DNA of 64,000 bases from Lysobacter ciconiae. GTDB lineage: Bacteria > Pseudomonadota > Gammaproteobacteria > Xanthomonadales > Xanthomonadaceae. Positions 36,274 through 45,339 of the stretch are shown here, piece by piece. Below the pieces are notes generated by a model that worked only from the letters and a program-made list of their open reading frames with translations, searched no databases and had not been told where the DNA came from. The stretch covers positions 2,339,001 to 2,403,000 of the forward strand of contig NZ_CP063656.1 of the NCBI RefSeq assembly GCF_015209725.1, in the 5' to 3' direction. The translations under genes and the position numbers were made by a program. Each line of letters begins with the position of its first letter. Within the stretch, counting starts at the first letter, position 1.

Positions 36274-37299
36274 TCAGTCCTCGAAAATCGCCACGCCGCG
36301 GCTGCCGTCGGGCCGGATCCAGGCGCGGAACATCGTCCCGCTGTTGAACGGCATGGCGATGTTGCCGTCCCGGTCCAGGGCAATCGCGCCACCGTCGCCG
36401 CCGGCTGCGGGGACAATCGTGTTGACCACCTCCTGCGCCGCACCCGCCAGCGAATCCTCGCGGTAGGCCACGCGGGCGCAGATATCGTGGGCGACGGCGT
36501 TGCGGATGTAGAACTCGCCCCAGCCGGTGCCCGACACACCACAGCGGTCATCGGCCCAAGTGCCCGCGCCGATGATCGGCGCATCGCCGACCCGGCCCCA
36601 TTTCTTGTTGGTCATGCCGCCGGTGCTGGTCGCCGCGGCGATGTGGCCGTGCCGGTCCAGCGCCACGGCGCCGACGGTGCCGAAGTACCGGCCCGGCTCA
36701 TCGCCGACGTCGGTACGTGCCTGCGCCTTGCGCTGCGCCGCATCCAGCTGCCGCCGTCGCTTGTCGGTGTCGAACCACTGGTTGGGAACGCGCTCGATCT
36801 CGGGCCGTGTATCGGCGAACGCCTCCGCGCCAGCGCCTGCGAGCATCACGTGCGGCGAATGCTCCATCACCGCACGGGCCAGCGCGATCGGGCTGCGCAC
36901 GGTGGTGACTCCCGCCACCGCTCCGGCGCGGCGGGTGTGGCCTTCCATGATCGAGGCGTCCAGTTCGTGTCCGCCTTCGGCATTGAACACCGCCCCCTTG
37001 CCGGCATTGAACCGCGGCGAGTCCTCCAGCACGTGCACGGCCGCCTGCACCGCGTCCAGTGCGGCACCGCCGCTGGAGAGGACCGCATTGCCCGCATCCA
37101 GGGCGGCGTCCAGATCCGCGCGCGCCGCCTTCTCGTCCTCGGCGCTCAGCGCGTCACGGGCCACGTACCCCGCCCCGCCGTGGATCACCAGGGCGGTGCG
37201 TGGAATGGCCGGCCCGGGGCTCTTTGGCGCCTGCTGCGCTCCGGTGGCCGGGGCGGCAAGGCCAAAAACGAGAGCCGGCAACACAAGACAGGTGCGCAT
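36274..37299 (-). CDS. iaaA: Exported isoaspartyl peptidase / L-asparaginase (plant type, Ntn hydrolase)
   Basis: A 341-residue precursor that cuts itself to expose a catalytic threonine, here Thr208 in RYFGTVGAVAL. Other family marks are VIHGGAGYVARDAL, FNAGKGAVFNAEGGHELDASIMEG and the C-terminal GDGGAIALDRDGNI. It removes isoaspartyl residues from peptides or hydrolyses asparagine. Unlike the cytoplasmic E. coli enzyme it has a convincing signal peptide (residues 1-21, cleavage after TGA), so it should work in the periplasm. It is alone on its strand between dgkA and the ABC operon. Confidence 0.93.
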   Translation of the reverse strand: MRTCLVLPALVFGLAAPATGAQQAPKSPGPAIPRTALVIHGGAGYVARDALSAEDEKAARADLDAALDAGNAVLSSGGAALDAVQAAVHVLEDSPRFNAGKGAVFNAEGGHELDASIMEGHTRRAGAVAGVTTVRSPIALARAVMEHSPHVMLAGAGAEAFADTRPEIERVPNQWFDTDKRRRQLDAAQRKAQARTDVGDEPGRYFGTVGAVALDRHGHIAAATSTGGMTNKKWGRVGDAPIIGAGTWADDRCGVSGTGWGEFYIRNAVAHDICARVAYREDSLAGAAQEVVNTIVPAAGGDGGAIALDRDGNIAMPFNSGTMFRAWIRPDGSRGVAIFED

Positions 37300-37347
37300 C
37301 GCGAGATCCCCGCTGAGAGAGCGATGAGGATAACGCGAGCCGTCGCG

Positions 37348-38583
37348 CTACTGCTGGCGCAACGCCTCGATCGGGTCCAGCAGGGAGGCCTTGCGCGCCG
37401 GGTAGTAGCCGAAGAACAGGCCGGTCGCGATGGAGAACCCGGCCGCGAGCAGGATCACCTGCGCGTTGAGCACCACCGGCAGGGCACCGAACTTGCCGAC
37501 CAGCAGCGCGCCGGCGATCCCGATCGCAATCCCCACGGCGCCACCGATCAGCGATATCAGCATCGCCTCGGCGAGGAACTGGGAGCGGATGTCCGACGGT
37601 CCGGCACCCACCGCCATGCGCAGGCCGATCTCGCGGATCCGCTCGGTCACCGAGACCAGCATGATGTTCATGATGCCGATGCCACCGACGATCAGCGAGA
37701 TGGTCGCCACCGCCGCCAGCAGCAGCGACATCAGGCGCGTGGTCTGGCTGCGCGCCTCGACGATTTCGGCGATGTTGCGCACGCGGAAGTCGTCGTCGGC
37801 GCCCGGCTGCAGCTTGTGTCGCTGGCGCAGCAGCGATTCGATCTGCTCCTGCGCCCACGCCAGGTCATCCGCGCGCGCGACCCCGACGGCGATCTGCTGC
37901 ACCGCGCCCGGTGGCAGGCCCATCGCTCCCATCAACCGCCGCCGACCGGTTTCCAACGGCACCAGCATCACGTCGTCCTGGTCCTGGCCGAAGCCGCCCT
38001 GCCCCTTGGACGCCAGCACGCCGACCACGGTGAAGGGCACCCGGCCGATGCGCACGCTCTGTCCGACCGGGTCCTCGTCACCGAACAGGGAGCGACGCAC
38101 GGTCTCGCCCAGGATCACCGGCTTGCTGCCGCCGCCATATTCGCGCGCGTCAAACTCCTCTCCCAGCGCCATTGTCCAGCTCTCCAGCGCGAAATAGTCC
38201 GGCTGCACGCCATACCAGCTGGTGGCCCAGTTGTTCTCGGCAAACACGACCTGGGTGCTGCCGCGCAGCGTGCCGGCGACGTACTGGACCTCCGGCACCT
38301 CCTCGCGGATCGCGTCCACATCCGCGGTGGTGAGGGTGTAGGCGCTGCCGGCGCTCATGCGCACGCCGCCAGCGCCACGGCCCGAGTTGGAGCTGATGTC
38401 CAGACGATTGGACCCCAGCCCGGACACCAGCTTGTCGATCTGCGCCTGGGTGCCCTGGCCGACCGACACCATCACGATCACTGCGGCGATGCCGATGATC
38501 ACCCCCAGCGACGTCAGGGCGCTGCGCAGCCAGTTGCCGCGCAGGGCGAAGATGGCCGTCCGCAGGACCTCGGTGAAATTCAT
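37348..38583 (-). CDS. MacB-type ABC transporter permease
   Basis: A 411-residue MacB/FtsX-fold permease. One N-terminal transmembrane helix (about 22-43, ALTSLGVIIGIAAVIVMVSV) is followed by a periplasmic domain of some 220 residues. Three C-terminal helices complete it, with the family motif ISLIVGGIGIMNIMLVSVTERIREIGLRMA. In E. coli MacB the ATPase is fused; here it is a separate gene immediately upstream with an ATGA overlap. It works with that ATPase and the MacA-like adaptor, plus a TolC-type channel that is not in the window. Confidence 0.94.
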   Translation of the reverse strand: MNFTEVLRTAIFALRGNWLRSALTSLGVIIGIAAVIVMVSVGQGTQAQIDKLVSGLGSNRLDISSNSGRGAGGVRMSAGSAYTLTTADVDAIREEVPEVQYVAGTLRGSTQVVFAENNWATSWYGVQPDYFALESWTMALGEEFDAREYGGGSKPVILGETVRRSLFGDEDPVGQSVRIGRVPFTVVGVLASKGQGGFGQDQDDVMLVPLETGRRRLMGAMGLPPGAVQQIAVGVARADDLAWAQEQIESLLRQRHKLQPGADDDFRVRNIAEIVEARSQTTRLMSLLLAAVATISLIVGGIGIMNIMLVSVTERIREIGLRMAVGAGPSDIRSQFLAEAMLISLIGGAVGIAIGIAGALLVGKFGALPVVLNAQVILLAAGFSIATGLFFGYYPARKASLLDPIEALRQQ

Positions 38584-39278
38584 GCCGGGGCTCCCTGCTC
38601 GTGCAGCTCACCGTCGTGCATGACGAAGGTGCGGTCCGCGTGCGCGGCCACTTCCGGGTCATGGGTGATCAGGATCACCGTGTGGTCGTCGTCGCGAAGC
38701 TGCTTGAACAGCGCGAGGATCTCCTCGCCGGTCTTGCTGTCCAGCGCGCCGGTGGGCTCGTCGGCCAGCAGGATCGGCGGCCGGTTGATCAGGGCGCGGG
38801 CGATCGCCACGCGTTGCTGCTGGCCGCCGGACAGCTCACTGGGCCGGTGCTGCTCGCGCCTGCCCAGCCCGACCGCCGCCAGCGCCGCGTGGGCACGTTG
38901 CGCGCGCTCGGCGGCCGGCACGTTGGCGTAGCCCATCGGCATGGCCACGTTCTCCAGCGCGCTCATGCGCGGCAGCAGGTTGAAGCCCTGGAAGACGAAT
39001 CCGATCTTGTCGCGCCGTAGCAGCGCGCGCTCTTCGGCGTCCAGGCTGGCGATGTCGACGCCATCGCAGTGGTAGGTGCCCGTGCTCGGACTGTCGAGGC
39101 AGCCCAGCAGGTTCATCAGCGTCGACTTGCCCGAGCCGGACGGGCCCATGATGGCGACGAATTCGCCGCGCTCGATCCGCAGGTCGACGTCGCGCAGCGC
39201 GACCACCTCGGCTTCGGTGCCCGGCGAGTAGACCTTGCCCAGGCCGCGGGTCTGGATCACCGCGACGGCAGTGCTCAT
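38580..39278 (-). CDS. ABC transporter ATPase, MacB/LolD type
   Basis: A 232-residue ATP-binding subunit with Walker A GPSGSGKST, signature LSGGQQQR, Walker B ILLADEPTGALD and the H-loop ILITHDPEVA. Size and sequence fit the LolD/MacB group that powers FtsX-fold permeases by mechanotransmission rather than moving substrate through the membrane. It is coupled by ATGA overlaps to both the adaptor gene upstream and the permease downstream. Confidence 0.96.
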   Translation of the reverse strand: MSTAVAVIQTRGLGKVYSPGTEAEVVALRDVDLRIERGEFVAIMGPSGSGKSTLMNLLGCLDSPSTGTYHCDGVDIASLDAEERALLRRDKIGFVFQGFNLLPRMSALENVAMPMGYANVPAAERAQRAHAALAAVGLGRREQHRPSELSGGQQQRVAIARALINRPPILLADEPTGALDSKTGEEILALFKQLRDDDHTVILITHDPEVAAHADRTFVMHDGELHEQGAPA

Positions 39279-40786
39279 CGTGCCGGACGCCCGCTGCCGA
39301 CGATCACCTGGTCGCCCTGGGCGATATCGCCCGCCACCTCGGTCCAGCTGCCATCGCTGACGCCAAGGCGCACGGTGATCGGCTTCGGCGTGCCAGCCAC
39401 GAGCAGGTACAGCGGGGCGCGACGGGCGGCGAGCAGCGAGGCCAGTTCGCCGTCCCAGCGGGCCTTCTTCTCATTCGGGAGGGTCTCGCGGAAGGCGGCG
39501 AACTGCTGGGTGAAGCGCTCCTGCATCCGCTGGCGCATCGCACCGCTGTTGCCGGCGCCGGCATTGGCTGGGCCGCGCCCGCCGCCCATCATCGGCGGTC
39601 CGCCGGCGGGTGGACGCGAGGGTGCGGCAGTGGCGCGGGCGGCAGCGCGCTCGCGCATGCTGCCCAGCGCCTCATCGAAGGCCGCCTGCTGGTGGGCGTC
39701 CAGCTCCAGCGCGGCGGCTATCCGCGGCAGTTCCTCGGTCGGGCTGGCGCGCGTGGCGGTGGGTGCCGCAGCCGCGTCGCCCTCGGCGGGCTTGTAACGC
39801 AGTGCCGCGTTGGGTACCCGCAGCACGTCATCGCGCCGGCTCACCTCGATCTCCGCGTTGGCGGTCATGCCGGGCAGCAGTATCTGGTCGGGGTTGTCGA
39901 CGGCGACCACCACGGGGTAGGTGATCACGTTGTTGGTGTTGGTGGCCGACAGGCGCACCTGCTGCACGCTGCCGCGGAACTGGCGATCCGGAAACGCGTC
40001 CACCCCGAACGACACGCCCTGGCCGGTCTTGACCTGGCCGATGTCGGCCTCGTCGATGGCCAGCACGATCTCCATCTTCGACAGGTCCTCGGCGATCTGG
40101 AACAGCACCGGCGCCTGCAGGCTGGCGGCCACGGTCTGCCCGGGCTCGACGGTGCGGGTCAGGACCACGCCGTCCACCGGCGAACGGATCTCGGTGCGTT
40201 CCAGGTTGAGCTGCGAGGTGCGGGTGGATGCGCGGTGCTGGGTGATCTGCGCCTGTGCCGACTGCACCTGCGCGCGTGCCTGATCGCGCGCGGTGCGCGC
40301 CAGGTCGATGTCACTGCTCGCCACCAGCTGGCGCTCGCCCAGTTCGGTCTTGCGGCGGAAATCGGCTTCGGCGTTGGCAGCCGCGGCGCGGGCGGTCGCC
40401 AGACTGGCCTGCGCGGCCTGGACGGCGGCATTGCCCTGCGCGATCTGCGCATCAAAGGTGCTCGGATCGATCCGGGCGATCACCTGCCCCTTGCTCACCG
40501 TGTCATTGAAGTCGGCAAGCACCTCGGTGACCAGCCCGGAAATCTGGCTGCCCACGTCGACCGTGGAGATCGCGCCCAGCGTCCCGGTGGCGGAGATGCT
40601 CACCCGCACGTCGCCGCGCTCGGCGGTCGCGGTGCGGTAGTCTCCTGCCCCGTCGCCGGAAGCACGCTGCTGCCAGAAGTAGACGCCGGCGACCACCAGG
40701 GCCAGCAATCCGCCGGCCAGCAACAATCGCCGTGGCCACGTCCGGGCTCGGCGGGAGTCAGTGCTCTTGCTGGTCGTTGCAGTCAT
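39275..40786 (-). CDS. MacA-like periplasmic adaptor with a helical insert
   Basis: A 503-residue membrane-fusion protein. It has one N-terminal membrane anchor (21-38), a lipoyl/barrel-sandwich domain (VDVGSQISGLVTEVLADFND), a helical hairpin of heptad repeats (about 112-195) and a beta-barrel region to about 335. Residues 336-458 (nucleotides about 39413-39781) are an extra charged helical segment with a Met/Gly/Pro-rich middle (PPMMGGGRGPANAG), set before the last beta domain (PITVRLGVSDGSW). E. coli MacA is about 371 residues and has nothing comparable. ATG 40786 is used; the frame continues to 40822 without family character. It is first of the adaptor-ATPase-permease operon, 87 bases after the sensor kinase gene. 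Confidence 0.92.
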   Translation of the reverse strand: MTATTSKSTDSRRARTWPRRLLLAGGLLALVVAGVYFWQQRASGDGAGDYRTATAERGDVRVSISATGTLGAISTVDVGSQISGLVTEVLADFNDTVSKGQVIARIDPSTFDAQIAQGNAAVQAAQASLATARAAAANAEADFRRKTELGERQLVASSDIDLARTARDQARAQVQSAQAQITQHRASTRTSQLNLERTEIRSPVDGVVLTRTVEPGQTVAASLQAPVLFQIAEDLSKMEIVLAIDEADIGQVKTGQGVSFGVDAFPDRQFRGSVQQVRLSATNTNNVITYPVVVAVDNPDQILLPGMTANAEIEVSRRDDVLRVPNAALRYKPAEGDAAAAPTATRASPTEELPRIAAALELDAHQQAAFDEALGSMRERAAARATAAPSRPPAGGPPMMGGGRGPANAGAGNSGAMRQRMQERFTQQFAAFRETLPNEKKARWDGELASLLAARRAPLYLLVAGTPKPITVRLGVSDGSWTEVAGDIAQGDQVIVGSGRPAR

Positions 40787-40873
40787 CGGTGGCGCCGTCA
40801 ATCCAGGGAATGGACCCGTCAACGCCCGAGGCGGCCGTCGGTTGACGTGCCGGCCACGCCCGCGGCTGCGGCG

Positions 40874-42190
40874 TCAGGGGAGCAGCCGGATCGTCGCCGT
40901 GGTGCCCTTGTCGGGCTGGCTGCGCAGGCTGACCGGCCAACCCACCCGTTCGCCCAGGCGGTAGGTGATCGCCAGGCCCATTCCCTTGCGGTCTTCGCTG
41001 GCGATGTCAGCGCGGTAGAAAGGCATGAAGGCCTTGGCCAGGGTTTCCGGATCCATGCCGATACCGCTGTCGCGCACCACGATTTCCTGCGCCGACATGC
41101 GCACCTGGATGCGGCCAAGGTTGGTGAAGTGCGCCGCATTGCTGAGCAGGTTGCCGACCATCACTGCCAGCACGTGCGGGGAACCCACCACGCTGGGCGC
41201 GCCCTCGTCGAGCAGCTCGATGGAGACCGGCTTGTCCGCCAGCAGCGGCTGCATCCGCTCCACCTGTTCGCGCACCACCTCACCCACGTCGAACTCGCGG
41301 TCCTGCGGGCCCACATCCGATTCGCGGGCCAGGATCAGGAAGGCGTCAATGACCGCCTCCATGTCGCGACCCGCGCGCTGCACCCGCGCCAGCGCCCGAC
41401 TGGTCGCCGGCAAGGTGTTGGGGTCGGCGAGCAGCATGTCGGTCGCCACCCGGATCACCGTCAGCGGGGTGCGCAGCTCGTGGCTGGCATCGCGCGTGAA
41501 GTCGCGCTCGCGCTGGACAAACGCGGCCACGCGGTCGGCCAGCCCGACCAATGCCTCGGCCAGTTGCTGGACCTCCACGCCGGCTTCGGCCGGCAGGCTG
41601 CCGGCCTTGATGGCGGTCACGTCCGATTCGCGCGGGTCCCAGCGCGAGACCACGCCCGCCAGCCAGCTGACCGGTGCGACCAGCCGCTTGGAGGTGCGAT
41701 AGGTCAGCCAGGTGACCAGGTAGGTCGCCAGCAACGACAACAGCAACGAGACCAGCCCGGTCAGGCCGATCGCGCGGTCGATGTGGCCGGACTCGAAACT
41801 CAGGTAGAACGTGTCCGGTCCCCGGGTCTCCACCAGCACGACCTCATCGCTAAAGCGCTGCCGGGCTGCGCGGCCGGGGGCTGGCACGGTGGGTGCGGAG
41901 ATCCGATGGCGTCCGGCCGGCAGCCCGCGCATGTAGTCCGGCACCGCCCGCCCTCCGGCGCCCGTGGGCGCCAGATAGCCGGTCAGGGTGGCCGTCTGCG
42001 GCAGGGGGTAGGCCGGATTGCTGGCGCGCCCGGCCCAGAAGGTCGCCGCCTCGGCGTCCAGCCGCTCCTGGATGACGCTGTCGCGCACGATCACGCCGGT
42101 CAGCAGCACGCCGCCGGTGATGACGATGCTCGCCAGCGCCGCCTGCAGCAAAAACGCCAGCTTGATCCGCCGCGGCAGCCCGGGAGTCAT
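40874..42190 (-). CDS. Sensor histidine kinase
   Basis: A 438-residue membrane kinase: TM1 at about residues 10-33, a periplasmic sensor of about 110 residues, and TM2 near 145-170. Then come the HisKA phosphoacceptor helix RDASHELRTPLTV (His in SHELRTP), N box NLLSNAAHF, G1 box RDSGIGM and G2 box KGMGLAI. The periplasmic domain has no motif I recognise. It follows the response regulator by 16 bases and precedes the MacAB-like genes by 87 bases on the same strand, so control of that efflux system is a reasonable inference. The start at 42190 (MTPGLPRRIKLAF) is preferred over a longer frame. Confidence 0.94.
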   Translation of the reverse strand: MTPGLPRRIKLAFLLQAALASIVITGGVLLTGVIVRDSVIQERLDAEAATFWAGRASNPAYPLPQTATLTGYLAPTGAGGRAVPDYMRGLPAGRHRISAPTVPAPGRAARQRFSDEVVLVETRGPDTFYLSFESGHIDRAIGLTGLVSLLLSLLATYLVTWLTYRTSKRLVAPVSWLAGVVSRWDPRESDVTAIKAGSLPAEAGVEVQQLAEALVGLADRVAAFVQRERDFTRDASHELRTPLTVIRVATDMLLADPNTLPATSRALARVQRAGRDMEAVIDAFLILARESDVGPQDREFDVGEVVREQVERMQPLLADKPVSIELLDEGAPSVVGSPHVLAVMVGNLLSNAAHFTNLGRIQVRMSAQEIVVRDSGIGMDPETLAKAFMPFYRADIASEDRKGMGLAITYRLGERVGWPVSLRSQPDKGTTATIRLLP

Positions 42191-42206
42191 TGACACAACC
42201 GCAACG

Positions 42207-42917
42207 TCATTCCTGCGGCTGCGAGATGTCCGCCACGCGATAGCCGGCCGACTGCACGGTGTGCAGCAGTTGCTTGTCGAACGGTTTGTCGATCGTCTTG
42301 CGCAGGTTGTAGAGGTGGCTGCGCAGGGTGTCGGAGTCGGGCAGGCCATTGCCCCAGATCTCGCGCTCGATTTCCTGGCGACTGACTACCCGCGGCGACT
42401 CGCGCATCAGGATCGTCAGCAGGCGCAGGCCGATCGGCGAGAGCTGCAGCTCGCTGCCGCCACGGGTGACGCGCAGGCTGGCCGGATCCAGCACCAGATC
42501 GGCCACCTTGAGCACCTCCCCGCCCACCTGGCGGCGCTCGCGCCGGATCAGTGCACGCAGGCGCGCCTCCAGCTCCTGGATGGCGAACGGCTTGGTCAGG
42601 TAGTCATCCGCGCCGGCCGACAGACCGGTCAGCTTCTCGTCCAAGGTGTCGCGCGAGGTCAGCATCAGCACCGGCGTGGACTTGCGCGCTTCCTCGCGCA
42701 GGCGCTTGCACACTTCCAGACCGTCCAGGCGTGGCAGCATCAGGTCGAGCACGATCACGTCGTAGCTGTTCTCCGCGGCGAGCCGATAGCCGTCCAGCCC
42801 GTCGGCGGCAAAGTCGACCTCAAAGCCTTTGCTCTCGAGGTATTCGCCGACCATCTCGGAAATATTGCGGTTGTCTTCAATGATGAGGACGAGTCCGCCG
42901 TCTTGCGTGTTCTGCAT
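42207..42917 (-). CDS. OmpR/PhoB-family response regulator
   Basis: A 236-residue two-domain regulator. The receiver domain has the acidic pocket IIEDN, phosphoacceptor Asp58 (VIVLDLMLPRLDG), Thr in LMLTSRD and Lys in YLTKPF. The C-terminal winged helix (about 130-230) ends DTLRSHLYNLRKTIDKPF, LLHTVQSAGYRV. It is first in the probable operon regulator - kinase - MacA - ATPase - permease. A 121-base gap upstream must hold the promoter. Confidence 0.95.
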   Translation of the reverse strand: MQNTQDGGLVLIIEDNRNISEMVGEYLESKGFEVDFAADGLDGYRLAAENSYDVIVLDLMLPRLDGLEVCKRLREEARKSTPVLMLTSRDTLDEKLTGLSAGADDYLTKPFAIQELEARLRALIRRERRQVGGEVLKVADLVLDPASLRVTRGGSELQLSPIGLRLLTILMRESPRVVSRQEIEREIWGNGLPDSDTLRSHLYNLRKTIDKPFDKQLLHTVQSAGYRVADISQPQE

Positions 42918-43038
42918 GTAAGTCCCCTAGGCTTCAGTTTTGTGAAGGCTGACGCCAAAGGGGTCTACACGGCGTGAAGACGGGGCCAACGCAGGCCGGG
43001 CCAACCGTCGCGAAATGGATCTTGTCAGCGACGCGCGC

Positions 43039-43836
43039 TCACCCGCCACACCACTTCTGCCAGGGCAGTGCGGGGTCTCCCAGCGCGACGAAGCCGCCAT
43101 TGAGGAGGCTCGCGCGTTGGTTGTAGCGGAACGGACGCCCCAGCGGATCGAACAGCTCACCGCCGGCACCTTCCAGGATTGCCTGGCCGGCGGCAGTGTC
43201 CCACTCGCTGGTCGGCCCGAAGCGCGGATAGACGTCCAGCTCACCCTCGGCGAGCAGGCAGAATTTCAGCGACGAGCCCATGCCCAGCGGCTGCGTGTCA
43301 CCCATGCGGGCGATGAAATCGATGCTGCGCTGGTCGCGATGGGAACGGCTGGCGGCCACCCGCAGGGGCGGCGTGGCCGGGGCCCGCGCCTGCACAGCAC
43401 GATCGCTGCCCTCAGTCTCGCGGCGAAAAGCACCCAACCCGGCGCCGCCGTGCCACACCACGCCGGTCGCCGGCGCCTGGATCACGCCCCAGGTGGCGAC
43501 CCCGCTTTCGATCAGCGCGATGTTGACGGTGAACTCGCCGTTGCGCTTGATGAATTCGCGCGTGCCATCCAGCGGATCGACCAGCCACAGGCGCGACCAC
43601 CGGCGGCGCTCGGCGATGTCGTGGCTGGAGGATTCCTCCGAGAGCAGCGGAATGGCGGGTGTCAGACTCGCCAGCCCCGCCGCGATGGAGCGATGGGCGG
43701 CGAGGTCGGCGGCGGTGACGGGCGAGCGGTCGTCCTTGTGGTCGACGTCGAATTCACCCCGGTAGACCTTCAGAATTTCCGCAGCGGCCGCACGGGCAAC
43801 GCGGATCACGCCCTCGCGCAGTGCCGGCTCGATCAT
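43039..43836 (-). CDS. cysQ: 3'(2'),5'-bisphosphate nucleotidase CysQ
   Basis: A 265-residue inositol-monophosphatase-fold enzyme that hydrolyses PAP formed in sulfate assimilation. The metal-binding motif LLSEESSS (Glu), the signature WLVDPLDGTREFI and GPTSEWDTAAGQAIL near the end are complete. VTAADLAAHRSI is the N-terminal family segment. It starts at ATG 43836 and follows nudE by 42 bases on the same strand, so the two nucleotide hydrolases are probably cotranscribed. Confidence 0.95.
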   Translation of the reverse strand: MIEPALREGVIRVARAAAAEILKVYRGEFDVDHKDDRSPVTAADLAAHRSIAAGLASLTPAIPLLSEESSSHDIAERRRWSRLWLVDPLDGTREFIKRNGEFTVNIALIESGVATWGVIQAPATGVVWHGGAGLGAFRRETEGSDRAVQARAPATPPLRVAASRSHRDQRSIDFIARMGDTQPLGMGSSLKFCLLAEGELDVYPRFGPTSEWDTAAGQAILEGAGGELFDPLGRPFRYNQRASLLNGGFVALGDPALPWQKWCGG

Positions 43837-43878
43837 GCGCTCATTCCGGCTTGGCGCAGCGCTGCCTGCTCACGCCGC

Positions 43879-44427
43879 TCAGCCATGGATGCGCAACCAC
43901 TCACGCACGATGAACAAGGCGGCCAGACTCCTGCCCTCGGAGAAATCCTCGCGCAGGATCAGCTCATGCAGCGCATCCATGCGCCACGGCACGACCTCCA
44001 GCGGCTCGGGCTCATCGCCCGGCAAGCGCTCCTCGTAGAGGTCGCGAGCCAGGATCACATGGGCGGAATGGCTCATGTAGGACGGTGCCAGGGTCAGTTC
44101 GCGCAGGTTGAGCAGGGAGCGCGCGCCATAGCCGGCTTCCTCCTTCAACTCGCGATCGCCCGCCTCCACCGGACTCTCCCCGGCATCGATGCGACCTTTC
44201 ACCAAACCCAGCTCGTGGCGGTGGACGCCGGCAGCGTATTCGCGCACCAACAGGACGGTGTCCGCGTCCAGCATCGGCACCACTATCACCGCCCCGTGGC
44301 CACGTCCGTGCATGCGCTGGAACCGGCGCCGTTCGCCGTTGCTGAACTCCAGGTCGAGCTCTTCCACACGGTAGGGCGCCGCGTCGGTCTCGACGATGCG
44401 GTGGATGATCGGCAGCTTGCGCGTCAT
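43879..44427 (-). CDS. nudE: ADP compounds hydrolase NudE
   Basis: A 182-residue Nudix hydrolase with a complete Nudix box (GRIDAGESPVEAGDRELKEE, then AG). It hydrolyses ADP-ribose, Ap3A, NADH and similar ADP compounds. VVPMLDADTVLLVREYAAGV and APSYMSHSAHVILARDL are typical of NudE. ATG 44427 gives the family length; a frame to 44670 runs antisense into rsmE and is rejected. It lies upstream of cysQ on the same strand and is divergent from rsmE. Confidence 0.92.
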   Translation of the reverse strand: MTRKLPIIHRIVETDAAPYRVEELDLEFSNGERRRFQRMHGRGHGAVIVVPMLDADTVLLVREYAAGVHRHELGLVKGRIDAGESPVEAGDRELKEEAGYGARSLLNLRELTLAPSYMSHSAHVILARDLYEERLPGDEPEPLEVVPWRMDALHELILREDFSEGRSLAALFIVREWLRIHG

Positions 44428-44527
44428 CCGTGACGCCCCGGAGCGCGGGCGCGACAGCGCGGAACAGCGATAATGGGAAAATGACGAGTCTGGATCACGA
44501 TTCCATGATGCTAGCAGAGGCCAGCGG

Positions 44528-45307
44528 ATGCGCCTGACCCGGGTGCACGTGGACACGCCGCTGGCGGCTGGCGAAGAGCTGCCGTTACCCGAGGGCCCGG
44601 CGACCCACCTGAGCCGCGTGTTGCGTCTGGCGGTCGGCGATCGCTGCGTGCTGTTCAATGGCGACGGCAATGACTACCCGTCCATCGTGACGACCATCGG
44701 CAAGCGCGAGGTGCGCGTGCGCCTGGAGGCGCCGGTTGCGGTGGATAGCGAGTCGCCGTTGCGCATCGTGCTGCTGCAGGGAATTGCCCGCGGCGAAAAG
44801 ATGGACCTGATCCTGCAGAAGGCGACCGAGCTGGGAATCGCCGAAGTGCGGCCGCTGGTTTCGCAGCGCAGCGAGGTCAAACTTGATGACGCGCGCGCGA
44901 CGCGGCGGCTCGGCCACTGGCAAGCCGTCGTCGCGGCCGCGTGCGGTCAATGCGGGCGGGCACGCGTGCCAAGGGTGGCCGCACCGGAACCGCTGGCCAA
45001 GGTGCTGGCGGGCATCGGTCCGGACGCCGAGGACGCCCTTTCCGCGCGCCCATCCGGCGATGCGCCGCTGCGATTGCTGCTGGACCCCGACGGCGGGCTG
45101 GCACTCAACGGGTTGCCGCTTGGCTTGCGCAATGCCGGCGTCGTGCTGGCGGTGGGCCCCGAGGGTGGCTGGTCACCGGCCGATCGCGTGCAACTGCTCG
45201 CAGCCGGTTTCCGCGGATTGCGCCTCGGTCCACGGATCCTGCGAACGGAAACCGCGGGGCTGGCGGCGATCGCGGCATTGCAAGCCGGTTTTGGCGACTT
45301 GCGCTGA
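44528..45307 (+). CDS. rsmE: 16S rRNA (uracil-1498-N3)-methyltransferase
   Basis: A 259-residue SPOUT-class methyltransferase. An N-terminal PUA-like domain (HLSRVLRLAVGDRCVLFNGDG) precedes the trefoil-knot domain: QGIARGEKMDLILQKATELG, then AVGPEGGWSPADR and LRLGPRILRTETAG, the SAM-binding knot. It methylates U1498 of 16S rRNA. It converges on the chemosensory operon with 32 bases between the stops. Confidence 0.97.
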   Translation: MRLTRVHVDTPLAAGEELPLPEGPATHLSRVLRLAVGDRCVLFNGDGNDYPSIVTTIGKREVRVRLEAPVAVDSESPLRIVLLQGIARGEKMDLILQKATELGIAEVRPLVSQRSEVKLDDARATRRLGHWQAVVAAACGQCGRARVPRVAAPEPLAKVLAGIGPDAEDALSARPSGDAPLRLLLDPDGGLALNGLPLGLRNAGVVLAVGPEGGWSPADRVQLLAAGFRGLRLGPRILRTETAGLAAIAALQAGFGDLR

Positions 45308-45339
45308 GAGCCGCTTGGCCTGCCGCGCTGGCGCCGATC

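Noticed and set aside
36112..38931. A 939-codon plus-strand open frame
   Set aside because: Antisense to iaaA and the ABC permease, both of which have complete motifs; no domain is visible in the plus frame.
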